DNA from: Branchiostoma floridae | Lineage: Eukaryota; Chordata; Leptocardii; Amphioxiformes; Branchiostomatidae | DNA: 62,000 bases | Assembly (NCBI RefSeq): GCF_000003815.2 | Contig: NC_049986.1 | Location: 7,165,165 to 7,227,164 of the forward strand | Direction of reading: 5' to 3' | In this document: positions 36,101-48,060 of the stretch, piece after piece | Layout of the letters: each line of letters opens with the position of its first letter | Position numbering within the stretch: the first letter of the stretch is position 1 | The notes under the pieces: model-generated | Database searches by the model: none | What the model saw: the letters and a program-made list of their open reading frames with translations, nothing else | Told to the model about the DNA's origin: nothing | Made by a program: the position numbers and the translations under genes

Positions 36101-36734
36101 TAGCGAGTCTTTGCCCCGTCCGGAGATGTACTTTCAAGTTAACATTTTAGTTCATCATATTCACAAGATAAGTTAATTAGTTACAAATCCGAAAAGTCTG
36201 TCATTTCTTATATATTTCTTTTCCTTTGCTGAAACGGTTTTCATACATTTTATCCTAAAGACCAATTTAATAATGTCCTAGGTTATTGGGTTTCAATAGC
36301 TTGTAATTTGGAGCCCCAAATATATTTACCACGTCTGAAAATAAGAGTAAAAAACCCAATACATGATTATGATGTGGTGTTTGTCCAAACCAAATTTGAG
36401 TAAAATAGGCATGTTTAACGACGAAAGGAAAGCTTAAGGTAGCAAGTTTTCACTTTATATATTGTACATAATTGCATAGTGATTAGCATGTACCAATCTG
36501 TTCCTTTTTTTGAATAAAGATTTGTTTTTAAATCTGAAAAATGCTTAAAGGCGTTTTTATACATTCATGATGATAACACCAGCGCACAGCAGCCTAAAAT
36601 AAGAATTTTGGTCTGAAAATAACAAAGGACTACATGTACAAAATAAATCACCCTTTAAGTGGAATATGTCCAAAAGTTGTAAATGGTAATGATATTTTGA
36701 GGAAGTGTCCAGGGCATCCCCATTTATAAGATAA

Positions 36735-37095
36735 GAACTTTATTTTTGGTTTTCGCAGTTTAAAACAAAAACTGAAATTTTAAACCAAATTACATAGTTG
36801 GCTAATGTTAGCCCGAGAGTGTCATTCTAAAACTATCATCATAAAGATTCATTTTAAGATAAAGTTTCATATGATACAGGTCAACGTTTACAGAAAAAAC
36901 AAAGACACTTGTCACTAAAATGGAAGTCTATAGAGTCTTGTTGTACAGAGCTGTTGCCTTGTATAAAAATGACTTGTATAAAAAGTCCTTCAGTTTTACA
37001 TGCCTGTAGAGTGAGCTGGTTACAGTTCCTCAGTGTGCGTCCCGTCCGCTGTTGCCGGTCACCTGTAACCATGTAGTGTAGTGGGTGGTCACTAG
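36735..37095 (-). mobile_element. LINE 3' end inserted in the left arm only
   Basis: On the minus strand it codes DHPLHYMV, TGRTLRN and, after a frameshift, FLYKATALYNKTL then TAG at 36930-36928. This matches the C-terminus of the LINE tail at 42707-42960 (EHPLHDLV, TGRTLRN, SFVHCALRLYNNSA). The right arm reads straight across the site (43395-43410). Confidence 0.7.
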
Positions 37096-37229
37096 CTACA
37101 AATATGAACATTCGCATCATTTGAACTTAAATGCCAGGGCACAGGAGACCAATGTATGTATTTCACTTTATTTTTCATTTTATTTTATTTTGCAAAGGGT
37201 AACATCACTCAGGCTGCAGCTACTATGAA

Positions 37230-39275
37230 ATTCAAGTGTCGAAAGTAACGCACACTTTGTTTAAGATTCTGGAAGTTCGATCGTATGGGGTCACTTTGAG
37301 ATTACCGAATGGTTCGCTTAGCAGTTACCCCTGGCGAAACTTTATTGGCTTTCGAGTCTTGTAGAAAAATAAGGAAGTAATTTCTACAACTCAAATTGCT
37401 TTCTGCTTCTGGCCAAAGCTTTAACCATGACATTCAAGTGACAAAAGTAACGCACACTATGTTAAAGATTCTGAAAGTTCGATCGTATGGGGTCGCTTAG
37501 CGGTTACCGAAGGGTTAGAACTTTCGCTTAGCGGTTACCCCAGGCGAACCTTCATTCGCTTTCGAGCCTTGTAGAAAAGTAAGGAAGTCATTTTGACAAG
37601 TCAAATTGCTTTCTGCCTTCGCCAAGGCTTTTACTAAGAAATTTCAGTGAAAAAAGTAACGCACAATTTGTGTAAGATTCTGGAAGTTCGATCATATGGG
37701 GTCGCTTTGCGGTTACCGTAGGCTTTGCTTAGCGGTTACCCCAGGCGAACCTTCATTCACTTTCGAGCCTTGTAGAAAAGTAAGAAAGTAATTTTGACAA
37801 TTCAAATGAATTTCTGCCTTCTCGCCACGGCTTTTACTATGAAATTCAATTAACAAAAGTAACGCAAACTTTGTTTAAGATTCTGGAAGTTCGATCGTAT
37901 GGGGTCTCTTAGAGGTTTACCAAAGGTAACGCTTTGCTATTACCCCAGACGAACCTTCAATCGCTTTCGAGCCTTGTAGAAAAGTAAGAAATTAATTTTG
38001 ACAACTCAAATGAATTTCTGCCTTCTTGCCACGGCTTTTACTATGAAATTCAAGTGACGAAAGTAACGCACACTTTGTTTAAGATTCTGAATGTTCGATT
38101 GTATGGGGTCGCTTTGTGCTTACCGAAGGGTTCGCTTAGCGGTTACCCCAGACGAACCTTCATTCGCTTTCAAGCCTTGCAGACAAGTAAGGAAGTAATT
38201 TTGACAACTCAAATGAATTTCTGCCTTCTTGCCACGGCGTCTATTATGGACTTTAAGTGACAAAAGTAACGCACACATTGTTTAAGATTCTGGAAGTTCG
38301 ATCGTTTGGGGTCGCTTATTGTTTACCGAAGGGTTTGTTTGCGGTTACCCCAGGCGAACCTTCATTCGCTTTCGAGCCTTGTAGAAAAGTAAGGAAGTAA
38401 TTTGGACAACTCAAATTGCTTTTAGCCTTCTCGCCATGGCTTTTACTATGAAATTCAAGTGAAAAAAGTAACGCAAACTTTGTTTAAGATTCCGGAAGTT
38501 CGATCGTATGGGGTCGCTTTGCGGTTACCGAAGGGTTCGCCTAGCGGTTACCCCAGGCAAACCTTTATTCGCTTTCGAGCATTGTAGAAAAGTAAGGATG
38601 TCATTTTGACAACTCAAATTGCTTTCTGCCTTCTCGCCAAGGCTTTTACTATGAAATTTCAGTGAAAAAAGTAACGCACACTTTGTAACGCACAAGTTCG
38701 ATCATATGTGGTCGCTTTGCGGTTACCGAAGGGTTCGCTTAGCGGTTAACCCATGCGAACCTTCATTCGCTTTCGAGCCTTGTAGAAAAGTAAGGAAGTC
38801 ATTTTCACAACTCGAATTGCTTTCTGGCTTCTCGCCACGGCTTTTACAATAAATTTCAAGTGTCAAAAGTAACGCACACTCTGTAACGCACACGTTTGAT
38901 CATATGGGGTCGCTTTGCGGTTACCGAAGGGTCGCTTAGCGGTTAACCCATGCGAACCTTCACTCACTTTCGAGCCTTGTAGAAAAGTAAGGATGTCATT
39001 TTGACAGCTCGAATTGCTTTCTGGCTTCTCGCCAAGGCTTTTACAATAAATTTCAAGTGTCAAAAGCAACGCACACTTTGTTACGCACAAGTTCGATCAT
39101 ATGGGGTCGCTTTGCGGTTACCGAAGGGTTTGCTTAGCGGTTACCCCTAGCGAACCTTCATTCGCTTTCGAGCGTTGTAGAAAAGTAAGGAAGTAATTTT
39201 GACAACTCAAGTTGCTTTCTGCCTTCTCGCTACGGCTTTTACTATGAAATTCAAGTGAAAAAAGTAACGCACAGG
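37230..39275. repeat. Satellite of about ten 203-bp units
   Basis: The word AAAGTAACGCACAC (or a one-base variant) recurs near 37246, 37447, 37655, 37859, 38063, 38266, 38468, 38671, 38869, 39065 and 39264. Each unit holds GTTCGATCGTATGGGGTCGC, CGGTTACCCCAGGCGAACCT and TTTCGAGCCTTGTAGAAAAG. Two late units have a shared small deletion (repeat of TAACGCACA). It begins right at the inner edge of the left duplication arm and has no copy beside the right arm. Confidence 0.95.
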
Positions 39276-39415
39276 TGGCATAGACGGATAAAGGGCAGGC
39301 ATTAAAGAAGTGTGGTGCCGTAAATCAACACGTGACGTTTGCCAATGTTGTTGATGAGAGTCACAGGGTTTCCTTCTTACACGCCATTTCGTCTAAAAAG
39401 CTAAAGCTAAAAGCT

Positions 39416-39670
39416 ATGTGGCGTTGGGCGTGTCGTAACTGGCAGAGCGTTCGGCTCGAAATCTAGAGGTCCTGAGTTCGCTACCCACCGTGCCCCCGAC
39501 GTTGCGCCTTTGGGAAAAGCACTTTACACGACCTTCCTCACTTCACCCAGGTGTAAAAAAGGTACCTGACTCCGGTCGGAAAGGTGAAAGACTACTGTGT
39601 ATGAGGCACTGTTAATAAAAGTTACCAAACTTGAATGCAGTGCCACATTTATCTCGTCTGTTCAAAAGCA
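39416..39670 (+). mobile_element. tRNA-derived SINE, diverged
   Basis: Degenerate tRNA-like head (GGCAGAGCGTTCGGCTCGAA; GAGTTCGCTACCC) followed by the shared body TTTGGGAAAAGCACTTTACA and the tail GGTACCTGACTCCGGTCGG and GCAGTGCCACAT. A tail-only copy lies at 54898-55035. Confidence 0.7.
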
Positions 39671-39710
39671 AACAGGAAAAAAGCTATATATAGCTAAAGG
39701 CTTCGACCGC

Positions 39711-39969
39711 TTATACCCCCTTTCCGCTAGGATGGCGCTCTCACCGCACTCTCTCTGCGACCTTTTAAAAATTTGACAGATCACTGAACGAAATGTACAT
39801 GTACAGGGGGAAAATCAGTCTTTTTACGCTGTGTGTACTTTGCTGTCTTTCCTGTCATACTTTTACATTTTGTATGATATACCCAGTATGAAATCGAATT
39901 TTACATATACCCTATTCATGTCGCATTGAGAGCACATCACAATCGCCGTCTAGTGGAAAGGGGGCCTAA
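39711..39969. mobile_element. Small MITE with inverted ends
   Basis: Left end ACCCCCTTTCCGCTAGGATG and right end (reverse) GGCCCCCTTTCCACTAGACG, with GCGCTCTCAC / GTGCTCTCAA just inside. About 250 bases, no coding capacity. Target duplication not clear. Confidence 0.6.
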
Positions 39970-41142
39970 AGACGAAAAGATTTGACCTATATATCGCTCA
40001 CCAAATTTCATAGATAAAGAAGGAGTCGAACGATTTTACGCTTTGTGTATTACGTTGTCTTTCAAATCACTCTTTTACAACGCACACCATTTCAAAAGTA
40101 ACTGTCACAAATCGCCCTTTGATGAATAATGTACGTTTTCGAGTAGACTCATGAGTGCTGTGTCTACACACGGGGCCGGTTGATAATGATAAGTACTAAT
40201 CAAGGACAAAATGTTTTTTTTTTACCTCATAATATGTGGGTGTGTTAACTGTGTTTTGAATTAGAGCAAATGAGGATTTTTGACGGCCATACGTTTTGAC
40301 GCTTGACTTGTATGTAGTGACCATCACTAGTATCAGTAACCGCGTGTTACGCACCCGTTTCCATGACAACCTTCCTAATAGGCCTGTGGATTAGCTGATA
40401 CCTTTCGTGTGTCACCTCGCTTCGATTCACATCCTCTAGGATCAAAGTGACCATAGAAGGACATATGGGTTTTTACTCGGATGGAAAAATGGATAGATTC
40501 CTCGCCTGTCTTTTTCCAAGTCTACTGTTCTGGCTGACACCGATAGATATGTATTTTCCCCCACTTTTGTTTCCTGTTATTTTTTCTAGAATTCGTCTTC
40601 GCCTGATCAAGATAGAAATGCATACACTTTGTTAAAATCTGGTTCATCCGATATAAATCCTATAACTCCTGTCTCATTCGGAAGGTAGAGGATGTTACCT
40701 GAAACCTCTGACCGTTTCCAAAAGCTAGTACATGTGTATTGAGTTGCTTGAGTAACAGTTACCTTGGGTATATTGTTTTTGTCTATCTTTCACGCAGTTT
40801 TCTATGTCGGTAACCAAGCGAGCGCGATGATTTCACGGTGAGGCAGTGGTAAGCAAAAAGCAGGTGTTTGGCAAAAGATTGAATTACATAATATCATTAA
40901 CCAGTAATTTTGTAAGATCAACGGTATTCAGAGGACTACTGCTGAGGAGTAACTCTTCAATGTTGATTTGACGAATAAAGATTTGAAATTTGAAAATTTT
41001 GATCTTCTTATTCAAATGATAATTTTTATCCAATCTGCTGACGTCCTGGTAGGCATCCCAGATATAAACAACAACAACGCTCGCTCGTATAGGAATAAAA
41101 TATATTGTTTTTTAATCTTACTCCATATCAGATATATGTATA
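39970..41142. other. Hinge DNA, nothing recognised
   Basis: No gene, RNA or known repeat recognised in this stretch. Confidence 0.45.
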
Positions 41143-42282
41143 TGTCACAGTAGAGATCACGATCCAGTAGAATCGCTGATTCTCCTAGGAGAGATCGCGA
41201 TCGTAACTTCTCCTAGGAGAGATCCCGATCGCAATCTGTACTAGTAGAATCGTCGATTTTACTAGTACATATTGCGATCGGGATCTCTCCTAGGAGAAAC
41301 TCCGATCCAAACTCAAATGATGCTAAGATATAGAAAACAGACTGCAATTGGGATCTGTCCTAGGACAATTGGCGATTCTGCTAAGTACGGATTGCAATCG
41401 GGATCTCTCCTAGGAGAAACTCTCAGATCCAAACTCAAATGATGCTAAGATGTACGAAACAGCAATATTTTTTATAAACAATGATTTTATTTAGTATTAA
41501 TGCAAACCCAATAACTCATTACCAACTACACTCAAGCTTACTTGTGTCACCTCTACAATGTTAACTTCACCGAAGACTACCACACTAGAATCACTTCTGC
41601 AACTGTATTTTGACACCTGTTGATCACTTAACAATGCTTATTGTTCTTCTGTGAAATGATTCAGTACAAGTCATGACTAGTGAAATGTACTCACTGTGCA
41701 AAATTGTGAGTAATATCTTGCTTGATCTTTTGACATTATAGCTGTTTACGACTTAACAGTTGTTATTGTTCTTCCAACGCCGTGAAATTGGCATACTGAC
41801 ACATTGTTTGATCACCTGTTGGTGTCTTTCACAAATTATAAGATTATTTGCCACTACCTAATCAGAAATTACTTTTTATCAGAAATTAATTTTTAAGAAA
41901 ACATATTTACATGAAATTTATCATGAATGATGGTGATGCTATATAACATAGTGTACCTTGAGTTAAGTTGCAGAAGTGACATTGCAGAAGTGACACAAGT
42001 AGGCTTCAGTGTAGTTGGTAGAATGAGTTAGTAGGTTTGCATTAATACTAAAAAAATCACTGTTGATCAAAAAAACTATTGCTGTTTCCTACATCTTAGC
42101 ATCATTTGAGTTTGGATCGGAGTTTCTCCTAGGAGAGATCCCGATTGCTATCTGTACTACTAGTAGAATCGGCGATTGCACTAGTACAGATTGCGATCGA
42201 GATCTGTCCTAGGAGAAACTCCGATCGTGATCTCTCCTAGGAGAATCGGCGATTCTACTGGATCGTGATCTCTACTGTGACA
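41143..42282. mobile_element. Foldback DNA element with ~450-500-base inverted arms
   Basis: Left end TGTCACAGTAGAGATCACGA pairs with the right end read in reverse, and pairing continues inward to about 41640 / 41930 (ATTAATGCAAACC, CCAACTACACT, GCTTACTTGTGTCAC). The outer 200 bases of each arm are packed with short self-complementary words: TCCTAGGA, ACTAGT, CGATCG. No open frame. Flanks are AT-rich so the target duplication cannot be read. Confidence 0.8.
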
Positions 42283-42489
42283 CATATATATATTTATGTC
42301 ATACCTGTGACGCGAAAACGTTCGATACGGGTGTTCCGGACCGGACCGTACGCTTCCGTATCGCACAGGTTCGAAAGGCGTATCACACAGGCTCCATTCG
42401 AGTGAATCGAACTGTTTAGAGCGGGCCGAATACGGCTCGATTGGCAATTCGAATACCTGATTCGGACGTTGGAACATTGCTGTTGTGTC

Positions 42490-42560
42490 TCAGCCCTCCC
42501 GCGGGCCGGATCACCCTCCGGCCTTCGGCCGTCGGGCGATCCGACCCGCGGTCGGGCTGA
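42490..42560. repeat. Perfect-looking GC-rich hairpin
   Basis: TCAGCCC pairs with GGGCTGA, CGCGGG with CCCGCG, GGATC with GATCC, and CGGCC-TTC-GGCCG forms the tip. The surrounding 42300-42480 is also GC-rich with many CCGTA/TCGAA palindromic words. Could be a transposon end or a structured RNA; no further mark. Confidence 0.6.
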
Positions 42561-42706
42561 CACCTTGGGTGATTATAATCTTTATTATCATTTCTCAAAA
42601 GTACATAGGCAGGGGGAGCTATACAAGCCTCCCTGAATTGGGTACAATATGTACAATAATTTAACTAAACAGTCATAGTCGAAACGTTAAACATACATGC
42701 TATGTG

Positions 42707-42960
42707 CTATGCAGAATTGTTATACAGTCTGAGGGCACAGTGCACGAAAGACTGCTTCAGTCTTTTCGTTCTGGCAAATGGCACTGAGATGTTCTGACTG
42801 TTTCTTAGTGTTCTTCCAGTAGCTGACAGTCTCTGGGCGGGCACCAGATCATGTAGTGGGTGTTCAGGGTGCAGCATTGCCTTGAACAGGGAAACAGCAG
42901 CTGCTTCTCTTCTCTCCTTCAGGGAAGGCAGTTCTGGAGTGATACGGAATACACCGTGTT
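42707..42960 (-). mobile_element. LINE 3' coding end
   Basis: Minus-strand frame VFRITPELPSLKERREAAAV, HPEHPLHDLVPAQRLS, TGRTLRNSQNISVPFARTKR, SFVHCALRLYNNSA then TAG. The ending is typical of a non-LTR retrotransposon polymerase C-terminus. Truncated at the 5' side. Confidence 0.7.
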
Positions 42961-43851
42961 ATCTTCTATATATATGCTCCAAAGCAAATGGATTCAGTTT
43001 GATCGGTTATCCGCCAAATGACATGATCTGATGATGCTATTTGGCATGAAGACAGACTTGGGACATTTCTGGTATAGATGTCTGGAATTAAAGGTTTATT
43101 CTATTTGCTGACCAAAAAACAAGCAGCGTGAAAAAACGGACTGATACTGTAGTACTGTTATCAGGACTTACATCGCTACCTTTTCCCTAAGTTATGTGTG
43201 TAGTTCCCAATTACTATACATGTATGTTGTTTGTTTCTGTATGTGTCCGTGGACTCATGAAAAGCAGGCTGCAGCCTGAGTGATGTTACCCTTTGCAAAA
43301 TAAAATAAAATAAAATGAAAAATGAAGTGAAATACATACATTGGTCTCCTGTGACCTGGCATTTAAATTCAAATGATCCGAACGTTCATATATGGGGATG
43401 CCCTGGAAACTTCCCCAAAAGATCCCATTTACAACTTTTGGACATATTCCACTTAAAAGATGATTTATTTTGTAGTCCTTTGTTATTTTCAGACCAAAAT
43501 TCTTATTTTAGGCTGCTGTGCGCTGGTCTTATCATCAAGTGGGTTTTAAAACGCCTTTAAACATTTTTCAGATTTAAAAACAAATCTTTATTCAAAAAAA
43601 GGAACAGATTGGTACATGCTAATCACTATGCAATCATGTACAATATATAAAGTCACAACTTGCTACCTTAAGCTTTCCTTTCGTCGTTAAACATGCCTGT
43701 TTTACTCAAATTTGGGTTGGACAAACACCACATCATAATCATATATTGGTAGGTTTTTACTCTTATTTTCATTCGTGATAAGTATATTTGGGGCTCCAAA
43801 TGTCATGCTATTGAAACCCAATAACCTAGAACATTATTGAATTGGTCTATA

Positions 43852-44986
43852 GGGCTTATTCAGTCACGTGATCTACCCCCTAGCAACAAGCGAAGTCGGC
43901 CATTTTGGGGTCCACTTTGAGCGCGGCTCACAGCGGCTCGCTATGCAACTCTCCGTAAGAGTTGAAAATATTTCTTATGCAACGCACAATTTCCCTTCAA
44001 AACGTTTAGGCTCATAATCACGGTGTGCTGTCCTGTGGTGGGATGTGAGTCTAGCACTGGTAAAGCCTACATTCATCGGGTAACAGTAAAATTTGTTTCG
44101 CGTTTCTCGTGTAATAACAAGCAAAACCGGGGAAAAACTAGTGTAACGACTCGGAAACAAACGTTGGTTTCTGCCATATGTAGTGCTGATCTTACCAGTA
44201 GAATTTTGAGAACCAAGGTGTGTAGTACACATTTTTTTTAAATCTAGACAAGGCAGTAAACGATGGGCCAGATAATTTTCAACGACGGTCGACGTGGGTG
44301 CCTACTCCGGCACAACGTAAATACATCCACTAATTGCTAAAGCAGGAAGGGCAAAAAAGAGGCGGACAAACGGCGAAAAGAAGAAATGATAGGAAGAACA
44401 TGTCTCCAGTGATATGTGAAGAATTTCTATGAAACAAAAGTACAACTCTACCGACTATCACAGTGTTTGTGAACAGCAATCTAAACTTAACCCGGCCTCA
44501 CAGTCGCGTTCCCGTCTTTGCATGCATATGAGACTCAAACTTTTCCGATCACAACGCACCTTCTGTCAACCCGATCTCTATTAACGTTAACATTTATTTT
44601 TGTACCTGTTCAGATATTACGTGGTTGTAGGTCTGGTGACACTAACACGTACGCTTTGAACTGATTTTTTGTGTAAAAAGTCGGCCCTGCCACCCACAAT
44701 CACTATCAAATACTCCTCTGTCACTGTTGCCGTGCTCGGGCATCCGCCGCGGGTCAACTTCCCTCACTGATCCAAAATCGGGTAATTTCCACCCGATTTA
44801 TGTCGTGAAAATAAAGACTTGAGGTCTTGAAAATAAAGACTCTTCGAGTAGTCAAACATCGTGCAACACACTCCACTTTCTTCGGACATTTAGAGACCCA
44901 CGCTGTACATCGCCGTACTGTAGCGCATGGACCCCAAGATGGCGGCGGACAGGGACAAGGGGTGATGACGTCACGTGAATAAGCCC
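43852..44986 (+). mobile_element. DNA transposon with THAP relic, right arm only
   Basis: Ends GGGCTTATTCA and TGAATAAGCCC are inverted, flanked by TATA on both sides (43848-43851, 44987-44990). The left arm has the empty site with a single 4-base TTTA/TAAA at the same place. Inside, plus-strand 44014-44310 codes a THAP-type zinc-finger relic: CCPVVGCESSTGK, SADLTSRILRTKVCSTHF, then after a frameshift DNFQRRSTWVPTP. A THAP domain with a 4-base TA-rich target fits Kolobok-like elements, but assignment is tentative. Defective. Confidence 0.75.
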
Positions 44987-44990
44987 TATA

Positions 44991-47900
44991 GGATAAAATG
45001 TATGAAAACCGTTTCGGCAAAGCAAAAGAATTTTTTAAGAAATGACAGACTTCTTGGATTTGACACTCATTAACTTATCTTGTGAATATGATGAACTGAA
45101 ATGTTAACTTGAAAGTACATCTTCGGACGGGGCAAAGTCTCGCTGTCACGGCAAACTCCCTTCCACAGCAAACTCCCTTCCTCGGCAATCTCCCTTTCCC
45201 GGCACAAGAGAACATAGCCAACGTTGAAAATCGTGAACCAAAAAAACAACAAAAAAAAAACAACAGCCCCGTTCCGAAGACTGCAACGGAGTCTAGGCAT
45301 TCCCTATCTGGACGAGATTGAACGAGCAAATCCCAGAAAATAACTGTCTAGATAGGGTCAAAGTCATATTGAAGCGTAGCTGTAGACAATTTGACTGTCT
45401 TGAAAATACACATGTACTAGTTTGGACTTTTATATTTCAAGTTAAAAACAAGAGCCTTTCTTTAGAAATAATAATGTAAGAGATTTGGAGGATATGAAGT
45501 TATTGGAACACACCGACATTTGGAAAAAATCAAATCACGTAAAAATTACCATTACAAGTTCGATGCAGTCTACAAACAAAATCGCTAGTAGTCGCCTATT
45601 CCCCATTGTCCTGATAGTGCGTATCGTAAAAGCAATTCGGCATTTGATCAAGTTATCATACTTCTGGCAGAGTTGGGGCCTTGTACATGCCTTATTGCTT
45701 AGATGTTTAGCCTTTTCTTCGTGGACTTTCTTCTTTGCATATGAATGTTAAATATATGATAAGGATGACTCTGATATTTGGAGCTAAAATGAAGTTCGAC
45801 TCAAACATGTTTGACCTTGCAGTAAATATGGTACCATTGGAATGGTACATGGACATTCCCTAACATATCTAACATAACTAAACCAAAGAGCCTTGACAAA
45901 TAAAACAAAAACACAATCATTATCGTTTACCATTTATTACCTATATGGGTCTGCTGTGAATGATTCAGTTACCAGTTTCCAGTTGAAATGTCGAACTTGT
46001 TCTTTAACCGTCTTGACTTAAAAATCCTTCAGCCTGTTATGTACGGACAATATTCATTGTCATTGGTTGTATCTTATACATAGAAGTTATTTATGTATGT
46101 ACGCTACACCTCTGAAATGTTGCAGGGTGTACAAAGATCCCGGTCTCATCAGCAATTTCCTTGTCATTGTCGATGTGGAATCATTTTATACACAGTCTAT
46201 ACCTATCTTATGAGCCTGTAAACAATCTCTTAATCGTTCTAACTGAAACATTTTTCTTCATCACCACAGCATAAACCTTTCTATTGACAATCTACAATCT
46301 TTAAGTTCGAAGGTCAAGAACGATTCAAGTAGTCACATTTCATTGTATGGTCCAAATTTTAAGACGAAAATGTATGTATCTGGCATGGGGACATTTCGAG
46401 TCTTACCTGATAACGCTTTAAGCAATTAAGCATCTTTGGTCAAAATATTTGTGGGTCCTTTTGTTTTATTGGCAATGTCTTTACAATTTTTATTTGCATT
46501 GTCTTTTAACAATTATTATTCAATCAACATTACGAGAAGAATTCTTCACCATGAAATAATATGGATAACATATCATTATAGTATGGATAACTTAGACCCA
46601 ATAATACCAATTGAACTATTTCACCACTGCGCGAAAAGCATCTAGCGTTCAGCATTACGTACTGTAATTCCGTAACGAAGCATTTTATCCAATCTAAATG
46701 CCTTAAATCATAGCGCAAGCATAGTTAGATTTTAAACTTATCAGCTACCCGTGACATATAACACGTCGTTCGGTGTATCGAGCCAGATAACGCTATGCAA
46801 TTGTTTGATCGATTTAGATTTTTGATAAATAAAACAAATCAACAATTGCATAATGCTACTGTGCTTCTCATGAACTTGTCTTGGTTAATATGATATTCCG
46901 ATTAACTTATTGATATACATTCAACACATTGCCCCGTTTAGCAGCATTTAACACCATAGGTAATTAAGGAATCTTCTTGAATTATATAGTAGACTTATCA
47001 AGTGATTTTCTATTTATGTTTTGTATGTTGAGGGCAATTGTTTCTTGTTCAGGGCGAAATACACCAAACAACGTGACAACTAATAGGAAAGCAAGATCAT
47101 TGCCATGTTGTTTTAGTCCAGATATATTGTGGTGGAAATTATAGACCAATTTTGACAAATTTCACCGGAATTTCCCGACACCTACTCACCAAATACATGA
47201 TTTTATACTTCAGCTGTTTAAAAAAAACAACTTAGATCCAGCCTTTTCAAGATGTGTTTTTCATGTTAATGACATTGTCGTTAAGTTAGGCAATCGTCAA
47301 TTTCAGTTTGGCTGGATCACTTGCCTGAATCTCCCAATGTTTCTGCAAGAACCACAACTATTGTTGAGCAGACTGTGAGGGAGCGTACGTAGATTAAAAC
47401 GTGTCCTCCATAGAGTAGCAGGTTGAAAGAACACGTCCTTACACACGTTGTGATGAGGAACATTGTGTTTTGCTGGAGACAGACTACGAGCGCACCTAGC
47501 ATTCTAGCAAGAAATTCTAGCTGAGATAATAGTGCTATTAAACCACATAGTTACATGCCAGTTTCATTTTTGATTGTAGCACTTTAGCAGAGACCATAAA
47601 GCAGCGTCACACACCTAAATGCGTTGGATTACTCCTTTGAAGGAGCGAAGAAGCAAGCACTGGTGGACAGAAGAGGCTGGCAGGCTGTTTTGGCCCTCTT
47701 TGAAGAGATAGACAGAAAGAGAGTACGAGAGAGCGTATCACAATTATCCGTTTGGGCCACCTAGATGCAATGATATCGCTTAGTTAGGAAGCGTACCTGG
47801 TCATCTAGAAGAAGATAAGACTAATCTTGACATAAGAATTCAGAGTAGAAAATATGCCCAACAGCACTCTAAAAGTGATACATGATTCCTCTGACAGTTT

Positions 47901-48060
47901 GAATTCATTTAAAAGTGTTTCAGCATCACTAAGGTCTTTTACCTTATAGTGTAGTTTTATTTATGTTATAGTGTAGTTAAGACCACGGTAACAAGTTGAC
48001 ATGATTAGGACTTGAAATCTGAAATAAAAGATAAAAAAGTTCAAAGGAATCACACTCTCT
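44991..48060. other. 3' flank of minus gene, conserved with the left arm
   Basis: Aligns in inverted order with 32790-36260. A poly-A/C run (45240-45262) stands where the other arm has poly-G. No open frame is shared between arms. Confidence 0.6.
48005..48018 (-). CDS. Proposed last coding exon (ends DFKS, stop)
   Basis: After the third Kunitz exon (phase 1) the acceptor cttttatttcag would give DFKS and TAA. The same acceptor is conserved in the plus arm near 32819, where the frame would run longer. A second phase-compatible acceptor further on (about 47812, tcttcttctag) would give a 14-residue tail DDQVRFLTKRYHCI and TAG. I cannot choose between them without a transcript. Confidence 0.35.

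Larger units (their letters stand above)
25605..37215. repeat. Left arm of large inverted duplication
   Basis: This 11.6-kb segment reads as the diverged reverse complement of 43265-61405, in exons, introns and 3' flank alike. The outer edge falls in an intron just after a dispersed repeat (near 25605 against 61405); the inner edge is a CTGCAGCCTGAGTGATGTTA motif (about 37195-37215 against 43265-43290). Arm-specific gains here include a SINE (27640-27950), a LINE tail (36735-37095) and a partial exon duplicate (32077-32147). Confidence 0.9.
32763..37229. other. 3' flank of plus gene, conserved with the other arm
   Basis: Includes the former splice acceptors of the lost 3' exons (about 32819 and 32935), then 4 kb of AT-rich DNA that aligns with 43265-48060 in inverted order, with a poly-G run at 35987-36002. 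No open frame is conserved in both arms, so I see no gene. Confidence 0.6.

Noticed and set aside
35911-36176. Open frames around the poly-G run
   Set aside because: The other arm has a poly-A/C stretch instead; frames depend on the homopolymer.
37230-39275. CRISPR-like or immune repeat array
   Set aside because: Units are ~203 bases end to end with no unique spacers, in a eukaryotic genome: a satellite.
43975-44232. Minus-strand open frame inside the THAP element
   Set aside because: Antisense to the THAP relic; no motif of its own.
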